Shown: one piece after another, positions 43,235 through 49,814 of the stretch
How positions within the stretch are numbered: position 1 is the stretch's first letter
How the letters are laid out: each line of letters opens with the position of its first letter
Assembly (NCBI GenBank): GCA_016714975.1
Contig: JADKBR010000020.1
Span: 1 to 49,814 of the forward strand
Length of the DNA: 49,814 nt
Direction of reading: 5' to 3'
From: Candidatus Dechloromonas phosphorivorans
GTDB lineage: Bacteria; Pseudomonadota; Gammaproteobacteria; Burkholderiales; Rhodocyclaceae
Position numbers and translations under genes: made by a program
The notes under the pieces: model-generated
Database searches by the model: none
The model's input: the letters and a program-made list of their open reading frames with translations, nothing else
Told to the model about the DNA's origin: nothing

Positions 43235-44270
43235 TCAGGCGCTCTCCTCGACTCTGGCAACTCCTCCGGAGCCAGTCATTGCAGAAATCTTGGCGGCGAT
43301 CCGCTCGACGACCCGATTCTCCACAGCCTCGTAAGCACGACTGATGGCGTGGCCAAAGGAAAATGCATCGGCCGATCCGTGGCTCTTGACCGAAATGCCC
43401 CGCAGGCCAAGCAGGATGGCCCCATTGTAACGTCGATGGTCGAAACGCTTCTTGAAGTTGTTCAGAACCGACATGGCGATGACGGCTGCCACTTTGGTCA
43501 GCCAGTTGCGCTTGAATTCGGTGCGCAGCGAGGAACCCAACATTTGAGCCAGTCCCTCGGAAGTCTTGAGCGCAACGTTCCCGACAAAGCCGTCACAAAC
43601 GACGACATCCGCGTCGCCCATGTAGATGCCGTCACCTTCCACATTGCCGATGAAATTCAGGTCGGAAGCGCGGAGAAGCTCGGCGGCAGACTTGACCGTC
43701 TCGTTGCCCTTGATTTCTTCCTCGCCGATATTGAGGATTCCGACCGTCGGGAAATCGCTGTGCTCCATCGCCGCCACCAGCATGGCGCCCATGATGCCGA
43801 ACTGGAGAAGATGTTCCGGCCCGCAATCGACATTGGCCCCAAGATCGAGCATGTGGGTGTGCCCTTTGGCCGTTGGAAAAGGGGCGCAGATTGCCGGCCG
43901 CTCGATTCCCGGCATCATCTTCAGGACAAACCGCGAGATCGCCATCAGCGCACCGGTGTTACCCGCCGACACACAGGCGTCAGCCTCGCCATTCTTGACG
44001 AGATTGATGGCTACCCGCATGGAAGAATTCTTCTTGTTGCGCAACGCGAGCGCCGGCGACTCGTGCATTTCCACGACTTCCGCAGCGTGGACCACACGCA
44101 AGCGCGAATTCCCAGCCCACTTGCCCAACAGCGGTTGAAGGATTTCCTCACGGCCAACCAGGATCAGGCTGGCGTCGAGATGGTTTTCCAGAAAAAGGAG
44201 CGACGCCGGCACCGTCACCGACGGTCCGTGGTCCCCCTCCCATGCAATCGATGGCGATGCGGGCTGTCAT
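43235..44270 (-). CDS. plsX: Phosphate acyltransferase PlsX (frameshifted near the start)
   Basis: PlsX makes acyl-phosphate from acyl-ACP for phospholipid synthesis. The main frame begins VTVPASLLFLENHLDASLIL and runs to the end. The true N-terminus MTARIAIDCMGG (ATG at 44270) joins it if one C is removed from the run of five at 44233-44237, giving DCMGGDHGPSVTVPASLLFL. CVSAGNTGALMAISRFVLKM and DLGANVDCGPEHLLQFGIMG are family motifs. It lies between rpmF and fabH, as usual. Confidence 0.95.
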
Positions 44271-44324
44271 GGCGAAATAAACGGCAGGCGGCGCAAGACG
44301 AGCCCCCTGCCCTTCATCGAACGA

Positions 44325-44503
44325 TTACTCGCCCTTGGCCTTGAGAACCTTCTTGCCACGGTAGACGCCTTTGGTGATACATGATGGCGCAGGTGCACTT
44401 CGCCGGTCGTCGGCTCGACGGCCAGCGGTGGATGGAACAGAAAATCGTGAGCACGATGCATGCCGCGCTTGGAAGGGGATTTCTTGTTCTGTTGAACAGC
44501 CAT
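44325..44503 (-). CDS. rpmF: 50S ribosomal protein L32 (frameshifted as written)
   Basis: The 59-residue protein begins MAVQQNKKSPSKRGMHRAHD, the standard L32 N-terminus, and continues to HLRHHVSPK. One missing G (CC at 44368-44369 on the plus strand) then shifts the frame; the restored end is GVYRGKKVLKAKGE. No zinc-binding Cys is present, as in other betaproteobacterial L32. It is essential or nearly so, and its place before plsX is conserved. Confidence 0.92.
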
Positions 44504-44522
44504 GTCATTACTCCAAAAAAAA

Positions 44523-45036
44523 TCAGTTCGGCTTGCCTCTGAGTCCGGCCAACTGCGCGAACGGATTAATCCGCTCGCCCGCATCGGCCGTGCCCGGCAA
44601 ACCACATCTTTCGTGCCTTGGCGCAACCGGCAGGACCAGGAGGATTTCGTCCTCCACCAATTCAGCCACATCCAGTTTGCCGCCACCGGCGAAAATCACG
44701 TGTATCGTCTTCCAGCTCGTCCTGCGACATCTCGGCACCCTCTGGAAGCAGTTCCAGAAGAGTATCGACATCAAGGTTGAAAAGAATGGCTTCCAGACAG
44801 CGCTGGCAGGCCAGCGGGGCGACCCGAAACCTCCAGATGCAGCATCGCCTCTCCTGGTTCCCCAGCTAGCCCACTGATGAGGAAGCTCACCTCTCCCGCC
44901 CAGTCCAGCCAGCAGGTCATGCAGGCGTTCAAGGCTGGATAGTGCCAGCGTCCCTTCAACAACACGGCCTTCCCGGGAAAACGCGAATGCGTCCGAAATC
45001 CTTTTCAATCTCAAGCTGTTGCGACTCAAACATTGG
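44523..45036 (-). pseudogene. yceD: YceD/DUF177 family protein, several frameshifts
   Basis: This protein family works with 23S rRNA accumulation and always precedes rpmF, as here. Pieces in different frames read: FAFSREGRVVEGTLALSSLE, then LISGLAGEPGEAMLHLEVSG with a Cys pair region, then GKLDVAELVEDEILLVLPVA and PRHERCGLPGTADAGERINP to the end LRGKPN. At least three small indels are needed for one frame. The 5' end is uncertain (an ATG near 45036 starts MFESQQLEI in a further frame). Errors are likelier than decay, since the pieces stay well conserved. Confidence 0.8.
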
Positions 45037-45119
45037 ATGATATTATTTCTCGCCCGCCAAGTCAAAACAAAGTGCCACTTTAAGAATTTGAGGCAACACT
45101 TTGTTGTGTTGGAACTTTC

Positions 45120-45700
45120 ATGTCACAAACCCTGATTCTCGCGTCCACTTCGCCATACCGTCGCGAATTGTTGCACCCCCTCCGCCTGCCGTTCGAAGTT
45201 GCCAGTCCGCAAACCGACGAAAGTCGTTGGCCCGGGAGAGTCCAGAAACAATGGCATTGCGTCTTTCCGAAGCCAAGGCCCGGGCCGTCGCCGGCGCCCA
45301 TCCGGACGCCCTGATCATAGGCGGTGACCAGGTTGCCACGGTCGACGGCGTCATCTACGGCAAGCCGGGATGTCACGAAGCGTGCAGTCGAGCAATTGCG
45401 CGCCCTCTCCGGGAAAGACGGTCAATTTCTATACCGGTCTCTGCCTATACAACACCCGCACTGGTGGTCGAGGCGTGCGGTGTCCCAACCCTGGTGACCT
45501 TCCGCGACCTGACGGATCAAGAGATCGAACGCTACCTGCGCCGCGAGGGCCTATGATTGCGCCGGATCGCCGGGTCGGAAGGTCTCGGGATCGCGCTGCA
45601 GAAACCGTATCGCCGGTGATGATCAGAATGCGCTGGTGGGCCTTCCCCTGATCGCACTCTGCGCCCTGCTGCGAAGACAGGGCGTGGCGGTTCTCCCTGA
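45120..45700 (+). pseudogene. Maf-like nucleoside triphosphate pyrophosphatase, frameshifted
   Basis: The start MSQTLILASTSPYRRELLHP is the Maf signature, and the catalytic Asp lies in ALIIGGDQVATVDGVIYGKP in another frame. Further pieces are KTVNFYTGLCLYNTRTG, VPTLVTFRDLTDQEIERYLR and, near the end, VGLPLIALCALLRRQGVAVL. Five or more small indels would restore one frame of about 195 residues. Maf proteins hydrolyse modified or canonical nucleoside triphosphates. The gene is divergent from yceD, as in other betaproteobacteria, and runs into the methyltransferase gene at TGATG. Confidence 0.85.
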
Positions 45701-46397
45701 TGGCCGGGACGCTCTATCTGATACCTGTGCCGCTCGGCCGACACCGCTTGAGGAATCGCTACCGGCGAGCGTGCTGTCTGTGGTGCGTCCGCTCGCCCAC
45801 TTCATCGTGGAACAGCCGAAGGTGCCCGTGCCTTCCTGAAGGCCGTCGCCACCGACGTGCCATTGCAGGAATTGCGGCTCGCCGAGCTCAACGAGCACAC
45901 CAGCCGGAAGCTCTGGATCGCCTTCTGCTTCCATTGCGCGCCGGCCATGATGTCGTCTGCTCTCAGAACCGGGCTGCCCGGCTGTCGCCGACCCGGGGCC
46001 AACCTGGTGGCGCTCGATCAAGAACACATCGCGTCGTCCCTCTGATCGGTCCATCCTCGCTTCTGCTGGCGCTCGGCTTCGGGCCTCAGCGGCCAGCGTT
46101 TACTGCCCTTCCACGGCTATCTCCGGCGAAGGGAAACCGAGCGGGCGAAGCCCTTCGCGGCCAGGCCTCGAGCGCGAGTCGCGAAAACGGCAACAAACGC
46201 AGATCTGCATCGACGCGCCGTAACCAGCAATTGTTTGCAACCGTCCTGCGGGTCTGCGGCCGGCCGCCCGCCTGACCCTGGCAACCGACCTCACGCTGCC
46301 AGGTAGATCGGTCGTGACCCGCACGATCCGGCAGTGGAAACAGCAAACGCCGCCCGCAATCGAGCGGCGTCCGACGGTGGTCCTTCTGCAGGCGTGA
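45700..46397 (+). pseudogene. RsmI-like SAM-dependent (tetrapyrrole methylase family) methyltransferase, frameshifted
   Basis: Pieces in all three plus frames read MAGTLYLIPVPLG, then LEESLPASVLSVVRPLAHFI, VATDVPLQELRLAELNEHT-like residues, LLPLRAGHDV, RVVPLIGPSSLLLALG, and near the end RPTVVLLQA before the stop. This is the paralogue of RsmI that lies beside maf and sppA in betaproteobacteria. RsmI itself methylates C1402 of 16S rRNA; the target of this paralogue is not established. At least five indels interrupt it. It converges with sppA. Confidence 0.8.
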
Positions 46398-47351
46398 GCG
46401 GCTTCGAGCGCAGGCTGACGCCAGCCGAGGTCTCAACCCCTTCCACAGGCTGTTGACCGCACCAGCCCCAAGGCGCCTGGCACAGCGATCGGCGATATTG
46501 TCCTTGACCGAATAATCGAGCACCTTCTCGGCCTTGATCACGTCGCAGGCCACTGAATCGACACTGCCGAAGTCGTCGGCCAGACCGAGCTTGACGCTCT
46601 GGTCACCGTTACATCAGCCCCGACTTTTCCGGGGTCTCCTTGAGACGCGCACCACGCCCGGTCTTGACCACGTCGATGAACTGCTGGTGGATGTCGTCGA
46701 GCTTGTACCTGTGCGTGCGCTTCAATTCGGGGTTGTTCTGTGGCGAGAATGGGTCAAGGAACCCCTTGTTGTTGCCAGCCGTCAGCAGGCGCCGGTCGAC
46801 GCCCAGTTTGTCCATCGTCCCGGTGAAACCGGAAGCCGTCCATCAGCACGCCGATGGATCCGACGATACTGGCCTGCTTGACAAGTCTTGTCCGCGGCCG
46901 CACGGCCACGTATTAACCCAAAGCACAAATGTCCTCGACCACCGCGTACAGCGGGGTTTCAGAATGCTGGCGCGAAACAAGCGAGGTCGTCGTGATCATT
47001 TCCGGCCTGAACAGGGCTGCCACCCGGACTGTTGATGCGCAGGATCACCCCGCCCTTCTTTTCCTTGAACGCGCTTTGCAGTGATTCGATCATCTTTCGG
47101 CATTGGACGCCTTTCGTTTCGATCGCCGGTCCCACGTCGATCAATGCCGTATGCCGATCCTGATGCGATGCCTCGGTTCCCCAGTCGACCAGCGCAACGA
47201 GAACAAAACAAAATAGCCGAAACCGAGGAACTTGAAGAAAGATTCCACACAACGCCGCCGGTTCTTCTGTTCTTCAAGCGTCAAGAACAACAGTTTCTCG
47301 AGCGTTTTCCGCTCCCAGTCAGGAATCGTTTGGGGCTTGGGGATTATCCAT
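46398..47351 (-). pseudogene. sppA: Signal peptide peptidase SppA (S49), frameshifted
   Basis: Joining frames from ATG 47351 gives an N-terminus with IPDWERKTLEKLLFLTLEEQ-like residues, a membrane anchor (FFKFLGFGYFVLF region), EKKGGVILRINSPGGSPVQA with the oxyanion region, and MDKLGVDRRLLTAGNNKGFL then IHQQFIDVVKTGRGARLKET. It ends with DVIKAEKVLDYSVKDNIADR and GAGAVNSL. The Ser and Lys segments fall in badly damaged stretches and cannot be read with confidence. SppA digests cleaved signal peptides in the inner membrane. The exact stop is uncertain. Confidence 0.82.
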
Positions 47352-47700
47352 AAGTATTTCTCTTTACCAAAAGGGCCCGACCATCAGCCTCGTCGACCGC
47401 AAGCACCGCAAAGCCCTTGCCTTGGCAGCGCCCGCTCAGAGGCACCGACCCGTTTCCGGTGCAAAGCGCGCCATGAACCGAGCAGATCAAGTACAACCGG
47501 AATCATCCGAAGACTCTCCCGGCAGCCAATCAAGTCGCACCGGAATGTGGCCGCATTCGTTGGTGGGAGCGAAGTCCCTCCCGCCAAAACGGACGGCGAA
47601 CGCCTCCGCCTCGCGCCTTGTGGTCGACCTAAAGCGAAGCCCTTTCCCGCCTCGACAACAGATCGGCCGCTGGCGCAGATCGGAAGCGTTTACCTTCAGC
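47344..47700 (-). pseudogene. Rieske [2Fe-2S] domain protein, frameshifted
   Basis: Readable pieces are EAEAFAVRFGG, then ECGHIPVRLDWLPGE with the first Cys-x-His pair, CSVHGAL with the second, and SGRCQGKGFAVLAVDEAD in other frames, ending VKRNTYG. The stop overlaps the sppA ATG. Small single-domain Rieske proteins of this kind lie between sppA and gph-like genes in betaproteobacteria; their redox partner is unknown. The start is uncertain and may overlap the phosphatase gene. Confidence 0.75.
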
Positions 47701-48330
47701 AAGGCAGTCGGTTCGGGAACGGTATGCAGGCAAACTAGCGGCCGGTGCTCGAGCAGATGATGAGCGTGCGGATGGGCGCCGTAGGTGACGGCAAGACCAG
47801 CGACGCCCGCATTTTGCGCCATCAGCGAGGTCGTGCGAAGTATCGCCCGATCATCCAGGGTCGTTCGCCGACCACCCCGAACTCCGCCATCAGTTCCTCA
47901 AGCATTTGCGGGTGCGGTTTGGAATGGCATTCGTCGCACAGCGCGATGCCTGAAACATTGGGCGCAACCCGGAATGATCGAGTGCCCGCTCCAGCCCGAG
48001 TCGGCTCTTGCCGTGGCAATCGCCAGAATGTGGCCAGCCGTCTTCATATCGGCCAACATTTCCGGGATTCCGCGAACAAGACCAGTCGATGATCCGCACC
48101 GAGATAGTGGAAGCGGTAGCGATCAACCATCGCCTCATAGCGTTCAGGTGGCAGATCCGGCGCCGCATAGCTGTCGTCGGCCAGGCCAAGACCGATGACG
48201 TGCCGGGCTTGGTCTCGTCGCTCGGCGGGGGATAGCCAATGTCGACAAGCGGCCTGGATCGCCTGGACAATCGCTCCCGCCGAATCGAGCAGTGTCCACA
48301 TCAGTCAAAACCACAAGATCGTACTTCCAT
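47680..48330 (-). pseudogene. HAD-family phosphatase (phosphoglycolate-phosphatase-like), frameshifted
   Basis: From ATG 48330 the first codons match KYDLVVFDWDGTLLDSAG only across frames: the nucleophile motif is seen as KYDLVV, then TLLDSAGAIVQAIQAACR. HVIGLGLADDSYAAPDLPPE and RYEAMVDRYRFHYLGADHRL follow in one frame, then GKSRLGLERALDHSGLRPMF, HSKPHPQMLEELMAEFGVVG and AQNAGVAGLAVTYGAHPHAH. This is the Gph-like protein adjacent to rluC in many betaproteobacteria. Several indels interrupt it. The 3' end is not exact. Confidence 0.8.
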
Positions 48331-48365
48331 GGGCTTCAGGGCTGTTTTTCAGAGAAGCGGCCCAG

Positions 48366-49328
48366 TTATCGACGGTGAATTCCCGCGTTTTTGCCGTCGA
48401 CCGCAGCAATGCCAGCTGGCTACCCCTTCCGGCAACGGCGCGAAAACAAATTCCAGCGGCGCCCCCGTCAGCGGATGCTGGATCGCCATTTTCCAGGCGT
48501 GCCAACGCCATGCGCTGAGTCCTGCGCTTGAGATCACGGTTCAGCTCGAAATCGCCGTATTTTTCATCTCCGGTGGAAAGCCTGGGTGTGCGAGATGGAC
48601 CCGGATTTGTGCGTCCGTCCAGTCTTGATTGCGCGCTTCGAGGAGGGCTCGTCACCACAGCCAGCGCGCCAGCAACCGGAAAACTGTACAAGGTCACTTT
48701 CCTTCGGGATTCACGAGATCGCCGCCGCTCGCCACCTTCAATCAGATGTTTGAACAGCGGCAGTCTGACGTGTTGCGTCATGTTCATCCAGCGCCCCTGA
48801 CCAGCACAGATAACGCTTGTCGGTCCCCGCGCCGCGTTCGCGGAACATGTCGTGCAGGGCCGTCAAGGCGAGCCGCTTCTTGCCAATCAGCAGGATGCCG
48901 GAGGCCTCGCGGTCGAGACGGTGCGCCAGTTTGGAAACCTGGCCTCGGGGCGCTGTCGTGGAGCGCCTCGATGACGCCGAAGCAACGCCGCTGCCACCGT
49001 GCCACCGCGATGCCGTCGAACTTGTCGATGACCAGCATGGCTCCATCCTCGTAGAGGATTGGCAAATCGACGCGCTGTTTGGCTGCCTCGTCGACTTCGG
49101 CTTGGGGTCTCGTACAAGCGTAAGCGGCGGCAAACAGCGTCACCCGCGCATAGCCGATATCCTGACGCGACCCGCCGGCATATTACCGGACTTCGCCGCT
49201 GCGCAGGATGCGATAGAGATGGCTTTTGGGCACACCCTTGCAGGTGCGGACCGAAAGTTGTCATTACGCTGGCCTGGGTCATCTTCACCGATCACCAAAT
49301 GGGTGACCGATTTGATATTCCGCGCCAC
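48366..49328 (-). pseudogene. rluC: 23S rRNA pseudouridine synthase RluC, frameshifted
   Basis: RluC isomerises U955, U2504 and U2580 of 23S rRNA in E. coli. Pieces in several frames give an N-terminus NIKSVTHLVIGEDDPGQRND before an S4-like region, ILYEDGAMLVIDKFDGIAV, the catalytic motif LAHRLDREASGILLIGKKRL, DKRYLC, VTLYSFPVAGAL, GDEKYGDFELNRDLKRR and the end AVDGKNAGIHRR. About ten indels would be needed. It diverges from rne, the arrangement found in many Proteobacteria. Confidence 0.85.
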
Positions 49329-49732
49329 AAAATTGTTTGCAATATGCTGACCACGCTTTATGTACCGGTTTAGAGATGCTGACCGTCCAGACCCGTCTGC
49401 TTCGCGCCCCAGGCGCGACTGTCACGCGGCAGGCTCCGAAGTCTCCACTGGCGATTGCACAAAGCCAGGGCCAACATGGAGCAACTGGTTGCATTCTTTC
49501 ACCAAAAGTAGTGATGGTAATGGAATGCAAGCCCACGTAAGCACGCACGGTTGCCCGTTGCGGAATTTTCAGGTCGCGCCTTTCAATACAATATCGCGGC
49601 CAGGTCTTGATCAACCACTTTCATCGTCGCTTTTGCCCTCTTACGCATGACGCAACCCGATAACTTCAAAACTGTCGCTGCCTGCACGGGACTCCGTTGT
49701 ATGCGCCCCAGTGCGCTGGAGCCCAAAATCAT
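49329..49732. other. Divergent intergenic region between rluC and rne
   Basis: About 400 bases without a credible gene. The rluC-rne spacing resembles the long rne 5' untranslated region that RNase E cuts to control its own level in E. coli. I did not find a clear counterpart of the regulatory stem-loops, and promoters could not be placed with confidence. Sequence errors here may hide features. Confidence 0.5.
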
Positions 49733-49814
49733 GAAACGCATGCTTTTCAGCGCGACACAGGCCGAAGAGCTTCGCGTCGCCATTGTCGATGGTCAGAAGC
49801 TGATTGACCTCGAC
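49733..49814 (+). CDS. rne: Ribonuclease E, N-terminal fragment (runs off the right edge)
   Basis: The last 82 bases encode MKRMLFSATQAEELRVAIVD and GQKLIDLD, nearly the same as the E. coli RNase E N-terminus. RNase E is the essential endoribonuclease that scaffolds the degradosome and starts most mRNA decay and rRNA processing. GGAG lies nine bases before the ATG. An in-frame ATG at 49703 is less likely. The divergent neighbour is rluC. Confidence 0.93.

Overview
The window looks like a contig from a GC-rich betaproteobacterium, most likely of the Rhodocyclales (relatives such as Dechloromonas, Azoarcus or Accumulibacter). The reasons are the fatty-acid cluster order rpmF-plsX-fabH-fabD-fabG-acpP-fabF, the rpoE-rseC-mucD-glutaredoxin-lepA-lepB-DUF4845-rnc-era-recO-pdxJ-acpS-nagZ run, the earP-efp pair and a cytochrome cd1 nitrite reductase. 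The taxonomic call is inference from gene order and protein flavour. No rRNA, tRNA, CRISPR array or replication origin was seen.

Layout. 0-5.3 kb is accessory and partly decayed: a broken IS1182-type transposase at the left edge, a Gly/Asn-rich secreted protein with a DUF2092 protein, a bacteriohemerythrin, and the remnant of a TonB-dependent receptor. 5.3-13.3 kb carries lipid and envelope genes (a short-chain dehydrogenase, a wax ester synthase/DGAT, a PlsC-like acyltransferase), a membrane-fused spermidine-synthase-like protein, a small lipoprotein, an SRAP-domain protein and a pentapeptide-repeat protein. 13.5-17 kb is a denitrification island: nirS under a perfect FNR/DNR-type box, followed on the same strand by a Crp/Fnr-type regulator fused to two PilJ-like domains. 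17.3-20.5 kb is a compact six-gene, one-strand cluster of three lipoproteins, a small Cys-containing protein, an M15 peptidase and another exported protein, with no recognised system behind it. 20.7-44.5 kb is housekeeping: a homocysteine methyltransferase, pgsA-uvrC-udg, earP-efp, then the long minus-strand run from nagZ up to rpoE, divergent nadB, and ygfX with the fab cluster. 44.5-49.8 kb holds yceD, maf, an RsmI-like methyltransferase, sppA, a Rieske protein, a HAD phosphatase, rluC and the first codons of rne.

How the genes work together. rpoE, rseC and mucD form an envelope-stress unit, although rseA and rseB are absent between rpoE and rseC. rnc, era, recO, pdxJ, acpS and nagZ are chained by 4-base ATGA overlaps and are probably translationally coupled. 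acpS, acpP and the fab genes supply and use the acyl carrier. EarP rhamnosylates Arg32 of EF-P. The perfect inverted repeat before nirS and the ESFSR recognition helix of the neighbouring regulator suggest a local NO/nitrate-responsive circuit.

Data quality matters here. Several essential genes (efp, rpoE, acpP, fabH, plsX, rpmF) are interrupted by single-base changes in short homopolymer runs, acpS by another small indel, and nearly every gene in the last 5 kb needs several frame changes to read through. I treat these as probable sequencing or assembly errors. The IS transposase and TonB receptor at the left may be truly decayed.
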